DNA of 64,000 bases, taken from NCBI GenBank assembly GCA_903929795.1, contig CAIYWC010000217.1:21080-85079 (forward strand), given 5' to 3'. Within the stretch, counting starts at the first letter, position 1. Each line of letters opens with the position of its first letter. Shown here one piece after another: positions 9,838-18,955 of this stretch. The notes under the pieces are model-generated. The model searched no databases. It was not told the origin of the DNA and saw only the letters and a program-made list of their open reading frames with translations. Made by a program: the position numbers and the translations under genes. This DNA comes from an uncultured Myxococcales bacterium. Its GTDB lineage: Bacteria; Myxococcota_A; UBA9042.

Positions 9838-11898
9838 CTACCAGACGCCGCATCGGCTGCCCGGGTTCATCGCAGTGCCCGCTTTGCACTGCCACGCCGC
9901 CGCGAATTCCGGCAAGTTGGACATCGGCCCATTCACGCGGAATTTCGCCGGCGAATGCGGGTTGACCTTCACCATCGTCTGCTCCATCTCCGGGCGCATC
10001 TTGCCGCACCAAGCCTGGGCGTTCGCCAAGAACAGCTGCTGCTCTTCCGAGTAGCCCTCCGCGACCTTCACTTCCTTCTGCTTTTCGCGCACTTTGCGCA
10101 GCGCCGCAAGCGCCATCTTCAACCCGCCCATGTCCGCGATGTTCTCGCCGTTGGTCAGTTCGCCGTTGACGAACAGCTTGGGCGCCACCTCAAAACCGCT
10201 GTACTGTTTGGCCACGCAGTCGGTGCGCGCCTTGAACTGACTTTCCACCGCCGGCGTCCACCAATTCTTCAGGTTGCCCTGGGCGTCGAACTGCGCGCCC
10301 TCGTCGTCAAAGCCGTGCGTCAGCTCGTGGCCAATGACCATGCCGATTCCGCCCAGGTTCACCGCCGGACTGAATTTCGCATCAAAAAAAGGCGGTTGCA
10401 GGATACCGGCCGGAAAGACCATGTGGTTGCGCTGCGGATCGTAGTACGCGTTCACCGTCGGCGGGCTCATCTGCCATTGCTCGCGATCCAGTGGCTTGCC
10501 GATGCGCGCGAGGTCATAGGCCACCTGAAAGCTCGACGCGGCCAGCGCGTTCTTGGCGTATGCCTTGGCGTCGGTCTCAAACGTGTAGGCGCGCCACTTG
10601 TTGGGATAGCCGATGAGAAACGCCATCTCCGCCGCCTTGGCCGCCGCCTTGTCGCGCGTCGCTGCATCCATCCATGCGAGATCTTTCAGGTTATCGGTAA
10701 ACGCCGCGCGAATCGCGCCCACCAGCTCGGACGCAGCCTGCTTGCTCGCGCCGCCAAAGTGCAGCGCCACAAAGTGCTGGCCCAGCAGCTCGCCCAGGGA
10801 ATCGTCCGTGTCCTCGACGCAGCGCCGCCACCGCGGCTTCTGCTCGGCCTGGCCGGTGACGGCTTTCTTGAAGTTGAAGGCCTCGTCGACGAACTTCTTG
10901 GGCAGCACGTCTGCCGTCGCCCGCACGACATGCCAGCTCAGGTAGTTCTTCCACGCCGGCAGCTTGGTCGCCGCGATCAGCCCGTCCAGCCCGGCAAAAA
11001 AGTGCGTCGACGTCAGGTTCACTTCGGTCGGCGACACGTCCAGCGGCAGGAAATACGCGTTCCAATCCAGGCGGGCGTTGGCTTTCACCAGCTCCGCGCG
11101 CGTCATCTTGTTATACAAGCCCTTGGGATCACGGCGTTCCACGCGCGTCTTGGACAGGGTGGCCAGCTCGGTCTCCACCTTCACCACGTCCTCCGTCGCC
11201 GTCGCCGCATCCTTGGGCTTCCAGCCCGCCAGCTCCAGCATCGCCTGGACGTGCTTGCGGTACGCCGCGCGCAGCTTGACCGAGCGCTCGTCGTCCTTGA
11301 GGTAGTCGTCGCGATCTGGCATCCCCAGGCCGCCCTGATCCAGCGAGGCAATCACGCGCGTCGCGTCGCCAAAATCCTGCTCCGCCGAGAGGTGAAACAG
11401 CGGCTTGATGCCGCGCCGGTGCAGCTTGCCCAGCAGCTCAGGCAGCTGTTTGACGTCTTTGAGTGCCTTGATTTCCTTGAGCAAATCCGTAATCGGCGCG
11501 ACACCCGTCGCCTCGACCGCAGCTTCGTCCATGCACGCGGCATAGTACTTGCCCAGCTTGCTGTCGTTGTCCTTGGCCACGTTGTCGAGGATCTCGCGCA
11601 GCGCAGCCTCATTGCGCTTGTCGATCTCGTTGAAGGAGCGGTACCAGGACGATTCGTCGGCCGGAATTTCCGTCTTGGCGATCCAGCCGCCACAGGCGAA
11701 TTGGTAAAAATCGCTGCACGGGTCGACCGCGCGATCGAGCGCGGCGACATCGAGCCCCACGTCCGCGAGCGAAACCTGCAGCGTGACGGTTGGCTCAGGT
11801 GCGGGCGCGACGGGCGTCACTTGCGCGGGCGCACCACCGCACGCGGCCAACGTGCAAGAAACGGCGGCAAAGGACAATTGAGCAACGACGCGACGCAT
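9838..11898 (-). CDS. M13 (neprilysin-type) zinc metallopeptidase lipoprotein
   Basis: 686 residues, the usual M13 length. Catalytic core: V-I-G-H-E-L-T-H (H524, E525, H528) with third zinc ligand E585 in N-G-E-N-I-A-D and D589, as in neprilysin. The N-terminal helical domain starts with D-P-C-S-D-F-Y-Q-F-A-C-G-G-W and the C-terminus ends with the family R-C-G-V-W. The chosen ATG gives a lipoprotein signal with L-A-A-C (C20) and a Pro/Ala linker. The frame stays open for 22 codons upstream, but that extension would lack a signal and overlap the divergent amidohydrolase start. It probably degrades peptides in the periplasm or at the surface. First gene of the run with the two lipoproteins downstream. 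Confidence 0.93.
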   Translation of the reverse strand: MRRVVAQLSFAAVSCTLAACGGAPAQVTPVAPAPEPTVTLQVSLADVGLDVAALDRAVDPCSDFYQFACGGWIAKTEIPADESSWYRSFNEIDKRNEAALREILDNVAKDNDSKLGKYYAACMDEAAVEATGVAPITDLLKEIKALKDVKQLPELLGKLHRRGIKPLFHLSAEQDFGDATRVIASLDQGGLGMPDRDDYLKDDERSVKLRAAYRKHVQAMLELAGWKPKDAATATEDVVKVETELATLSKTRVERRDPKGLYNKMTRAELVKANARLDWNAYFLPLDVSPTEVNLTSTHFFAGLDGLIAATKLPAWKNYLSWHVVRATADVLPKKFVDEAFNFKKAVTGQAEQKPRWRRCVEDTDDSLGELLGQHFVALHFGGASKQAASELVGAIRAAFTDNLKDLAWMDAATRDKAAAKAAEMAFLIGYPNKWRAYTFETDAKAYAKNALAASSFQVAYDLARIGKPLDREQWQMSPPTVNAYYDPQRNHMVFPAGILQPPFFDAKFSPAVNLGGIGMVIGHELTHGFDDEGAQFDAQGNLKNWWTPAVESQFKARTDCVAKQYSGFEVAPKLFVNGELTNGENIADMGGLKMALAALRKVREKQKEVKVAEGYSEEQQLFLANAQAWCGKMRPEMEQTMVKVNPHSPAKFRVNGPMSNLPEFAAAWQCKAGTAMNPGSRCGVW

Positions 11899-11962
11899 GG
11901 CACCCCCGGAAGTAAGGCCGGAAGGATGCCATGGACGACGGTTCTGGGCTACTCTGATTGCC

Positions 11963-12913
11963 ATGCAGATTCAGCCGCCCGAAATTCTTCCGTGCTGCGC
12001 GCAACACATGCACGTTCCGCCGCTGCGGCCGCTGTCGCAGCCGACGCCGGAGGAGGCCGCGCGTGAGCAGCGCCGCCGTGATCAGGGCGCGCTGGCGGGC
12101 CTGATCGACGCGCATGTCCACCTGTTTCCCCAGCCGCTTTTTGCCGCGCTGCACCGCTGGTTTGACACGAACGCGTGGCAGATCGCCTTTCGCGGCACGT
12201 CGGAGGAGACCGTCGCGCACTTGCGGCAGCATGGCGTGGCGCGCATGGTGGCGCTGGTTTTTGGCCACAAGCCGGGCGCGGCGCGCACGCTGAACCGCTA
12301 CCTGGCGCAGCTTGCGGCGGCGGAGCAGGGCGTCATCGGCGTGGGCACGGTGCTGCCAGGCGAGCCGGACGCGCGCGCCATCGTCAGGGAGGCGATCGAC
12401 GTGCACGGCCTGCGCGGCATCAAGCTGCACTGCCACGTGCAGCGGGTGGCGATCGACGATCCGGCGACAATCGACGTGCTCGCGGCGTGCCAGGAACTGG
12501 GCGTGCCGGCGGTGGTCCACGCGGGGCGCGAGCCGGCGAGCTCGGCGTATGGCGTGGACACGCACGCAATTTGCAACGTGGCGCGCACCCGCCGGGTGCT
12601 GCAGCAGTTGCCCGAGCTGCGGCTGGTCGTCCCGCACATCGGCGCCGATGAATACAGCGATTACCTGCACTTGTGTGAGGAATTCCCGCACCTGTACCTG
12701 GACACCGCAATGGCGTGCGCGGAGTACTTTCCCGAGGCGCTCGACTGGCCGCTGCTGGAGCGTCACGCCGATCGCGTGCTCTATGGCACCGATTTTCCAA
12801 TTATTCCGTACGATGTCGGCCGCGAGCGGACCGTTCTCGCGCGGCGCATTGTCAGCGACACCGCGTTCGCGCAGATCGCCGGCGGCAACGCGGCGCGGCT
12901 ATGGGGCATCTGA
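11963..12913 (+). CDS. Amidohydrolase family 2 metal-dependent hydrolase
   Basis: 316 residues of TIM-barrel amidohydrolase. Metal and active-site positions are visible: D-A-H-V-H (H51, H53), G-I-K-L-H (K154), V-V-H-A-G (H186), P-H-I-G (H225) and L-Y-G-T-D-F-P (D277). There is no signal peptide, so it is cytoplasmic. The substrate is unknown; relatives act on decarboxylation, lactone or amide substrates. The chosen ATG lies 64 bp from the divergent M13 gene start, leaving little room for two promoters. Its 3' end overlaps the convergent MepA-like gene by 15 bp, so both stop codons lie inside the neighbour. Confidence 0.85.
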   Translation: MQIQPPEILPCCAQHMHVPPLRPLSQPTPEEAAREQRRRDQGALAGLIDAHVHLFPQPLFAALHRWFDTNAWQIAFRGTSEETVAHLRQHGVARMVALVFGHKPGAARTLNRYLAQLAAAEQGVIGVGTVLPGEPDARAIVREAIDVHGLRGIKLHCHVQRVAIDDPATIDVLAACQELGVPAVVHAGREPASSAYGVDTHAICNVARTRRVLQQLPELRLVVPHIGADEYSDYLHLCEEFPHLYLDTAMACAEYFPEALDWPLLERHADRVLYGTDFPIIPYDVGRERTVLARRIVSDTAFAQIAGGNAARLWGI

Positions 12914-14017
12914 CGGCGGGTCGTCGTCGTCCGGCGTGTTGTCATCGGGCAGTTCGGCTTGGACGTCCACGTCCGGCAGCTCCACCGGCGCCGCGCAACC
13001 GTCCTTGGGGCAACGGAATTTGATGTGCGTGTGGTTGTCGTGCCCGCCGCCGTGCACGATGAGCGCCGCCCATTTTGTCGTCCGCGGGTACTGCAGCCAG
13101 CGCGCCAGCTGGTCCGCCGTCGCGCCCTGCCGCTTGGCTTCGCGGTACAGCATCGCCTGGACTTTGCGGTCGACGATCACGCGCGTCACCAGGCCTGACT
13201 CCAGCAGCACGCGCAGGAACAGCCACTCGCGCCGGGCGTCGAAATTGTCGGCGCTGGCGATCGTCAGGTGCCTGACGGCCTGCCGGTGAAAGAGCCCGAC
13301 GTCCGCCTCCAGGCCGCCGCGGTGCTCGCGGTGCGGCACGAGACAGCCGCCGTGCTCGATGGAAAGGTCCTCGATGACCGGCCGATTACCGCCCGGAAGT
13401 TTCTGAAATACCTGGGCAATCGCGCGCTTGAGCAGGTCCACCGCGAACGGTTGGCCCCACGCGCGCGACGGGTTGATGACGATGTACTGCGAGGTCGTCG
13501 GCCCCAGCGACCGTCCGCCCTGCAGGTGCTCGCCGTACGCGCCTGACGCGATGACGTAGTGCTTTTTGTGCACCAGGGGCGCCTCCGCCGCCAGCGCCAG
13601 GCCGTTGATGCGCAGGAACGAAGCGACCGACAGGCGATTGCGCGCGGCAAAGCTCGCCACCGTGTCGCGAAACAGCGCCTTTTGGCGTCGCACCGGGCAC
13701 ATCCCCGTCGGCAGAATTCCCTTGCGAATCGGCGAGCTTGCGCCTCGCGATGGCTCCGGAATCGCCGCGGGCGGCTCCCCGCGCTTGGGCGTTTTGACCA
13801 GAGGCTGCGGGGTCGGCACTTGCGACGGCTCAATCCAGTGCGTCGGCTTGCCGGTCGTCGGATGCTCGCCCGGACCTGCGGGCGCTTGCAGCGCTCGTGC
13901 AAGTTCGCGGTTGTCGCTCGTTGTTGTCTGGGACTCTGGCGCGCTGCACGCCGAAAAAGCCAGCGCGGTTGCCAGAAGTGCGCGTTGGCGCCGGTGGGGG
14001 ATGCGGTTCACGAACAC
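12899..14017 (-). CDS. MepA-like murein endopeptidase with LysM-like segment
   Basis: 372 residues. The C-terminal half carries the MepA (penicillin-insensitive murein endopeptidase) zinc pattern: S-I-E-H-G-G with H-R-E-H-R-G-G-L-E-A-D-V-G (219-241) and H-D-N-H-T-H-I-K-F near 335, followed by C-P. This family cleaves D-Ala-meso-DAP cross-links in the periplasm. Residues about 118-140 (T-V-A-S-F-A-A-R-N-R-L-S-V-A-S-F-L-R-I-N) look like a degenerate LysM repeat, which would bind peptidoglycan. The N-terminus is export-like with a possible lipobox (F-S-A-C, C24), then a Pro/Thr-rich linker. The C-terminal 25 residues are very Asp/Pro-rich. Start codon is GTG, with a second GTG two codons later; neither has a strong ribosome site. 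Confidence 0.82.
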   Translation of the reverse strand: MFVNRIPHRRQRALLATALAFSACSAPESQTTTSDNRELARALQAPAGPGEHPTTGKPTHWIEPSQVPTPQPLVKTPKRGEPPAAIPEPSRGASSPIRKGILPTGMCPVRRQKALFRDTVASFAARNRLSVASFLRINGLALAAEAPLVHKKHYVIASGAYGEHLQGGRSLGPTTSQYIVINPSRAWGQPFAVDLLKRAIAQVFQKLPGGNRPVIEDLSIEHGGCLVPHREHRGGLEADVGLFHRQAVRHLTIASADNFDARREWLFLRVLLESGLVTRVIVDRKVQAMLYREAKRQGATADQLARWLQYPRTTKWAALIVHGGGHDNHTHIKFRCPKDGCAAPVELPDVDVQAELPDDNTPDDDDPPSDAP

Positions 14018-14074
14018 TGCCAGAAATCGTGGCCGGTCATTCGGAACGCGTCATCCCCCACCGTGGCTCAAACC

Positions 14075-15835
14075 CTAGCGGAGCAGGATGGTCAGCACGT
14101 CAGACGACGCAGCCGACTCGCCGCCCTTGCCCTTCTTGCCTTTCTTGCCGGCCTTCGCAGCCTTGACCTTCTTGGGCGCCTTGGCCTTCTTGGCTTTTTT
14201 GGCCTTCTTGCCGTGCTTGCCCTTCTTGCCGGTTGCCTTGGTGTCCTCTTCCTCCGGCGGCGCAGCCTTGATCTCCGGACCCGTCGTCGCCGGCGGAGCC
14301 TTCGTCGTCGCCGACTCGCCCACCGCCTCAATCCGCGCCGGGTCGATGCCGCGCAGCTGCAGCCACTGCTTGATGGCCTCCGCCCGCGCCTGCGCGCCCG
14401 CCGCGTCTTCGGTGTAGGACACCAGCTTGACAGTCACCTTCACGCTCTCGTTCTTCGCGAGCACTTCAGCGATCGGCTTCAGCACGCCCTCGCTGGCCTT
14501 GTCGTCCAGCGTGATGCCCTTCCACTTCAGGCCCGTGTACTTCGTGTCCAGCACCTTTTGCAGGTCGTCCGGAATCGTGTCGGGGCAGCCGTCCTGGTCC
14601 TGGTAGCCATTCTTGGTCTCCGGCTGGTTCGGGCACTTGTCGTTGACGTCGAGGATGCCGTCCTTGTCGTTGTCCGGATCCGGGCAGCCGTCTTCGTCCT
14701 CGAAGCCGTCCTTGTCTTCCGGCGCGTTCGGGCACTTGTCCAGCTTGTCCGGGATGCCGTCCTTGTCGTTGTCCAAGTCCGGGCAGCCGTCCGTGTCCTC
14801 AAAGCCGTCCTTGTCCTCGGGCTTGTCCGGGCACTTGTCCAGGTTGTCCGGGATGCCGTCGTTGTCGTTGTCCGGGTCCGGGCAACCGTCGTAGTCCTGG
14901 AAGCCGTCCTTGTCCTCGGGATCGTTGGGGCACTTATCCTCAGCGTCGAGGATGCCGTCGCCGTCGTTGTCCGGGTCCGGGCAGCCGTCGTTGTCCTGAA
15001 AGCCGTCGCGGTCCTCGGGCTCGTCCGGGCACTTGTCGTACGGGTCGAGGATGCCGTCGCCGTCGCGGTCGCCCGGCTTGCCGCCCAGCGTGTAGACAAA
15101 CGACAGCAAGCTCTCGAAATTGCCGGTGACTGCGTGACCGCTCAGGCCTTTGGTGCTGACAAAGCGCGCGTCCAGGCGCACGCCCATGTCCTGCAGCGCC
15201 TGCCATTGCGCGCCGCCGCCGACCATCCACGCGCTGTCTGCGTCCGCGTTGCCGGTGACGTACAGCTTCTTGGCGGCCAGCGTGGCAGCCGAGTCAGCTG
15301 ACTTGAAGATGTCCACGCCGGCGCCCGCATTGAGGAACGGCCGGAGGACGTAGGTGTCATCGAGGAATTTGTAGATCGCCATGCCGCGCACGCCGAAAAT
15401 ATTGGCGCGTCCCGCGGCGCCGTTGGTGCCGGTCAGGTTGGTCGGCACGTACTTGCCTTCCAATTCCACGCCCAGGTCGCCAAAGCCCAAGCTCGGGAAG
15501 AGCCACGCCGTGCCGCGCACGCCGATGAGCACCGCGTCGCCGACTTTCACCAAGCGCTGGGTTGTCGCGGCGCCGGTCGTCGGATTGACGACATAGTCCG
15601 AGTTGCCCAAGCCCGTGTTGCTGGAAAGCACGTCGTAACCGACGCCCACGCCCAGGTCCCACTTCATGGGCCAGTGATCCGGCCGCGGCTGATCGCCGGT
15701 CTCGGAGATGGGCGGCAAAGCGGCGGCAGCGGGCGCGTCAGCCGCGTGCGCAGTCGACGCTGCAGCCGACACGACGGCCGGCAGTGAGAGCGTTGTCAGC
15801 AAAGCCGACAAGCGACGGGTGAGCAAAGAGCGCAT
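14075..15835 (-). CDS. Outer-membrane barrel with TSP3 repeats and Lys-rich tail
   Basis: 586 residues from an ATG preceded by a perfect GGGAGG. Order: signal peptide ending A-H-A-A-D; predicted beta-barrel (about 45-240); five thrombospondin type-3 repeats (D-x-D-x-D-G-I-x-D-x-x-D-K-C-P plus E-D-K-D-G-F-x-D-x-D-G-C-P-D), which bind calcium in known proteins; then an OmpA-C-like region. In that last region the usual H-T-D-x-x-G and N-x-x-L-S-x-x-R-A signature is not intact: it reads S-Y-T-E-D-A-A-G followed by A-R-A-E-A-I-K. The end is a roughly 40-residue histone-H1-like tail of Lys, Ala and Gly (K-K-A-K-K-A-K-K-A-K). It has a paralogue directly upstream. Likely a structural outer-membrane protein; peptidoglycan attachment is doubtful. 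Confidence 0.85.
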   Translation of the reverse strand: MRSLLTRRLSALLTTLSLPAVVSAAASTAHAADAPAAAALPPISETGDQPRPDHWPMKWDLGVGVGYDVLSSNTGLGNSDYVVNPTTGAATTQRLVKVGDAVLIGVRGTAWLFPSLGFGDLGVELEGKYVPTNLTGTNGAAGRANIFGVRGMAIYKFLDDTYVLRPFLNAGAGVDIFKSADSAATLAAKKLYVTGNADADSAWMVGGGAQWQALQDMGVRLDARFVSTKGLSGHAVTGNFESLLSFVYTLGGKPGDRDGDGILDPYDKCPDEPEDRDGFQDNDGCPDPDNDGDGILDAEDKCPNDPEDKDGFQDYDGCPDPDNDNDGIPDNLDKCPDKPEDKDGFEDTDGCPDLDNDKDGIPDKLDKCPNAPEDKDGFEDEDGCPDPDNDKDGILDVNDKCPNQPETKNGYQDQDGCPDTIPDDLQKVLDTKYTGLKWKGITLDDKASEGVLKPIAEVLAKNESVKVTVKLVSYTEDAAGAQARAEAIKQWLQLRGIDPARIEAVGESATTKAPPATTGPEIKAAPPEEEDTKATGKKGKHGKKAKKAKKAKAPKKVKAAKAGKKGKKGKGGESAASSDVLTILLR

Positions 15836-15992
15836 GTATCCTCCCAAGAACAAATCCGAAACCGGGCGGCGGGCCATCAACCTGAAACGCCGCCGCTATC
15901 GCCAGAAACGCAAAACCAGACTCCGAACGAATCGCCGCGCCACAGAGTGCCCAGTCTCGCGACAAAGGCCACCTTGAGGTTAACGTGGCGCG

Positions 15993-16021
15993 AGGATACG
16001 CACGTTTTCCGCGGCTGGCAA
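15993..16021 (-). promoter_or_regulatory. sigma70-like promoter for the first barrel/TSP3 gene
   Basis: On the minus strand, TTGCCA (16016-16021), a 17-bp spacer and TATCCT (15993-15998) point toward the ATG at 15835, giving a leader of about 150 nt. It is the best promoter match in the 367-bp gap (15836-16202), which otherwise holds no gene. It indicates that the two paralogues can be transcribed separately. Confidence 0.45.
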
Positions 16022-16202
16022 CTTGTTCTCCAGCGCCTGGCGGTGTGGTGTTTTGTGAAGCGATGGCCGCCGCGGCCGCACTCGCTCAAAGGATTTCGCA
16101 CGCAACCGCTGGCATGCCGCGACGTGCCGCCGACGATGCTCGTTCGCTGCCCCCGTGCGCGCCGCAACAGGCTTTTGCGGCCGGCTTGCGAACCAGGCGC
16201 GT

Positions 16203-17972
16203 CTACAGAATCCGCAGCGAGACCGACCGCACGATGGCGGGGACCTCAGGCTGCGACTTCGCGCCTTTCTTGGGCTTGGCCTTGTGTTTGCCCGGCTTGG
16301 TCGCGCTCGGCTCCGGGGCCGCCACCGCAAACACGGGGCCTGCGATGCAGGTAATCCGCGAGGCATCGATACCCTTGGTGCCAAACGCCTTGCGCACTGA
16401 CTCCGCGCGCGCCTCCGCCGTCGCCTTGCCCGGCGGATCGTCGGTCTCGGCGGCCACCGCGATTGTCATCTTGACGCCCTCGTGCTCCAGCAGCAGCTCC
16501 AACAGCGGGTCGAACACGTCATCCGCGCCCGGCACGAGGTCCACGCCGCGAAAACGCATGTCGATTGGCTCGTCCAGCAGGCGCTGGGCGGCAGGCGGCA
16601 GGGAATCGGGGCAGCCGTCTTCGTCGTTCAGGCCATTCTTGGTCTCCGGCTGGTTCGGGCACTTATCGTTGATGTCCAGAATGCCGTCCTTGTCGTTGTC
16701 CGGGTCCGGGCAGCCGTCCTCGTCCTCAAAGCCGTCCTTGTCTTCCTTTTCGTGCGGGCACTTGTCCTTGTCCTCGGGAATGCCGTCGTCGTCCGAGTCC
16801 AGCACGTCCGGGCAGCCGTCCTCGTCCTTGTAGCCGTTGCGCGTCTCCGGCTGATTCGGGCATTTGTCCTGGGCGTCTGGGATGCCGTCGCGGTCATTGT
16901 CCGGATCCGGGCAACCGTCCTCGTCTTCAAAGCCGTCCTTGTCCTCGGCCTGGTTCGGGCACTTGTCCTTGTCGTCCGGGATGCCGTCGCCGTCGTTGTC
17001 CAGGTCCGGGCAGCCGTCGGAATCCTCAAAGCCGTCCTTGTCTTCCGGCTCGTTGGGGCACTTGTCCAGCGCATCCGGGATGCCGTCCTTGTCGGAGTCC
17101 TGCGGCGGTCCGCCAAACGTCCACGCCAAGCCAGCCTGGAATTCCCAATTGCTGGAGATCGCCGTCGCCGGCACCGGCGGCACCGCAGTATCGTCTTTGG
17201 CGCGGCCCTGCTGCAGCAGCCAGTGTGCATCCACGCGCGCCGCCAGGCGATACGTCAGCGGAACGCGCACGCCCGCGCCGAAAATGCCGGTCATCACGTT
17301 GTGCGGCGTCTTGATCGCCAGGCAGTTCGCCGTCGGCGCAGCATCCACGGGGCACTCAGCCTTCTTGTCCAACAGCAATTCTTCGCCGATGCCCAGCACG
17401 GCGAACGGCTGAACCTTGGCTTCCGGCAGAAAATTCCACAGGCCCTGCACACGAAATCCCAGCACGTGCCCGGACGAATTGCCCGAACGCAGCGTGTACA
17501 GCGCGTCGCGCACCTCGCCTTCCACCGTCAGCCGACGCTCCAGCCCGACCCAGCCGGCGCGCACACCGTATTCGCCCGAATTACCAGGCACATCCAGCGG
17601 ATTGTGCGCGAGTCCCAGCCGGTTCTTGGTGCTGAACACCGTCCCGCCGCCAAAAGCGCCGACGTCCAGCTGCATCGGCACGATGATCGGATCCGGAGTC
17701 GGCACAATCGGCGCAATATACGCGGACTTGGGCTTGGCAGCTGCCGGAATTGCGGCCGCAGGCTTGGCGGCCGCTGGCTTGGCTGGCACCGGGGCGACGG
17801 CGGGCTTGGGCGCCGCGGCTGCGGGCGTTGGCGCGGGGGCAGCCGCTGGTGGCGTGGGCGGCACGGGATCCGTCGCTGTCGCGGGCACGGCGGCCAGCGT
17901 GACCAACGCCGCGACAAGAAACGGCAATCCGCCGCGGCGGCGTTGCAAGGTAAGACCAGTTTGACGCGCCAT
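16203..17972 (-). CDS. Paralogous barrel protein with five TSP3 repeats
   Basis: 589 residues. Same order as the neighbouring paralogue: signal peptide (L-V-T-L-A-A-V-P-A-T-A-T), a long Pro/Ala/Lys linker (A-A-P-K-P-A-V-A-P-V-P), barrel-like region (about 95-300), five TSP3 repeats with D-K-C-P and D-G-C-P-D, a degenerate OmpA-C-like domain and a short Lys-rich stretch (K-P-G-K-H-K-A-K-P-K-K-G-A-K) followed by about 20 ordinary residues. The Pro/Ala linker resembles TonB- or Pal-associated spacers and might span periplasm or peptidoglycan. The chosen ATG is preceded by GGGGA; the frame is open 30 codons upstream, but the extra residues break the signal peptide. Tandem duplication with divergence is the simplest origin of the pair. 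Confidence 0.84.
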   Translation of the reverse strand: MARQTGLTLQRRRGGLPFLVAALVTLAAVPATATDPVPPTPPAAAPAPTPAAAAPKPAVAPVPAKPAAAKPAAAIPAAAKPKSAYIAPIVPTPDPIIVPMQLDVGAFGGGTVFSTKNRLGLAHNPLDVPGNSGEYGVRAGWVGLERRLTVEGEVRDALYTLRSGNSSGHVLGFRVQGLWNFLPEAKVQPFAVLGIGEELLLDKKAECPVDAAPTANCLAIKTPHNVMTGIFGAGVRVPLTYRLAARVDAHWLLQQGRAKDDTAVPPVPATAISSNWEFQAGLAWTFGGPPQDSDKDGIPDALDKCPNEPEDKDGFEDSDGCPDLDNDGDGIPDDKDKCPNQAEDKDGFEDEDGCPDPDNDRDGIPDAQDKCPNQPETRNGYKDEDGCPDVLDSDDDGIPEDKDKCPHEKEDKDGFEDEDGCPDPDNDKDGILDINDKCPNQPETKNGLNDEDGCPDSLPPAAQRLLDEPIDMRFRGVDLVPGADDVFDPLLELLLEHEGVKMTIAVAAETDDPPGKATAEARAESVRKAFGTKGIDASRITCIAGPVFAVAAPEPSATKPGKHKAKPKKGAKSQPEVPAIVRSVSLRIL

Positions 17973-18037
17973 TTTTTCCCCGTTCGCCGTACAGGCCGAT
18001 GCGCGGCGATTGCCCGCCTCAGCCACACGTAGCTTGG

Positions 18038-18066
18038 ATTGAACCAGCATTTTGCCCGCCACTCAA
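18038..18066 (-). promoter_or_regulatory. sigma70-like promoter for the second barrel/TSP3 gene
   Basis: On the minus strand, TTGAGT (18061-18066), a 17-bp spacer and TTCAAT (18038-18043), 65 bp before the ATG at 17972. The -35 overlaps the last codons of the methyltransferase gene. Four of six consensus bases match in each hexamer, so support is moderate. Confidence 0.35.
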
Positions 18067-18815
18067 GCTGGACGTTGGCACAGCGCCCAGAAACTCAGGC
18101 CCGGCAGCGGCACGCCCGCGCGCGCGGCCAGGTGCGAGAGCGCATTGTCGGCATCCAGACCCGCCTGCACCGCGCGGGTGAACAGCGGCCCGTGCGCCCA
18201 GGCGATCGTCGGCTGGTGCGCGTGAACCGGCGGCCGCAACCGCTCTGAAACCACCGTCAGCAGCCGCGGCACCAGCAGCGAATGGAACAGGCCGCCCGAT
18301 TCCAGCACGTTCAGTCCCGCGCCCGTCAGCACCGCGTGGGCCTGGGCGGGCGCGTACCGGCGAAAATGGTGCAACCACACGTCGTGGCGCGAAAACAGCG
18401 GCTGCCAAGCCGGAACCGTAAACAGCAGCCAGCCGCCCGGCTTTAAGGACGCAGCGACAAGCGATGCCAGAAAGTCGCGGTCGTGTTCGACGTGCTCCAG
18501 CACATCGAGCAGCAGCACGAGATCGTGCGGCGTGTCCGGCCGCGTCGTCGTCAGCTTCAGGTTGGCCGGCAGTTGGCCCGCCAAATCGGCCAGCGCCGCG
18601 GGGGAGTACTCCGTGTCCCAGCAATCGAACTGCGCGCTATCGCTCAGCAATCCGCTCAGACGGGTGGCGAACCACGCGTCGCCCGCGCCGGCATCCAGCA
18701 CGCTGTGGACCTGCGGCAGCAGGCCGTGGCTGCGCAGCACCTGGGTCAGGAATTGGAAGCGCGCGACCTCCCAGGGATGCCGTTGTGCGGTCGAGCGGTG
18801 TTCGCGGAGGTCCAT
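18063..18815 (-). CDS. Class I SAM-dependent methyltransferase
   Basis: 250 residues of Rossmann-type methyltransferase. Motif I is V-L-D-A-G-A-G-D-A-W-F-A (residues 39-50), an acidic residue follows at the expected place (C-W-D-T-E), and the post-II motif is L-L-L-D-V-L-E-H-V-E-H-D. This D-V-L-E-H-V form is typical of the Methyltransf_11/23 type acting on small molecules, lipids or sugars. The acceptor cannot be read. No signal peptide, so cytoplasmic. No close operon partner: 140 bp separate it from the gene upstream. Confidence 0.85.
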   Translation of the reverse strand: MDLREHRSTAQRHPWEVARFQFLTQVLRSHGLLPQVHSVLDAGAGDAWFATRLSGLLSDSAQFDCWDTEYSPAALADLAGQLPANLKLTTTRPDTPHDLVLLLDVLEHVEHDRDFLASLVAASLKPGGWLLFTVPAWQPLFSRHDVWLHHFRRYAPAQAHAVLTGAGLNVLESGGLFHSLLVPRLLTVVSERLRPPVHAHQPTIAWAHGPLFTRAVQAGLDADNALSHLAARAGVPLPGLSFWALCQRPA

Positions 18816-18955
18816 TGGCTACGCGCTCCGGTTGAAGTTCGGGATCAAACCGTCGCGATCTGCGGCGTGGCACGGGGGGTGCTCGCTCGCGGTCCAAGGC
18901 CGAAATGCCACAGGCCTGACCGGCAAATTGGGGTGTCCGACGTCGGTCAGCAGGT

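Noticed and set aside
9727..12066. 779-codon plus-strand open frame
   Set aside because: Antisense to the M13 peptidase, whose HELTH motif and C-terminal signature are intact.
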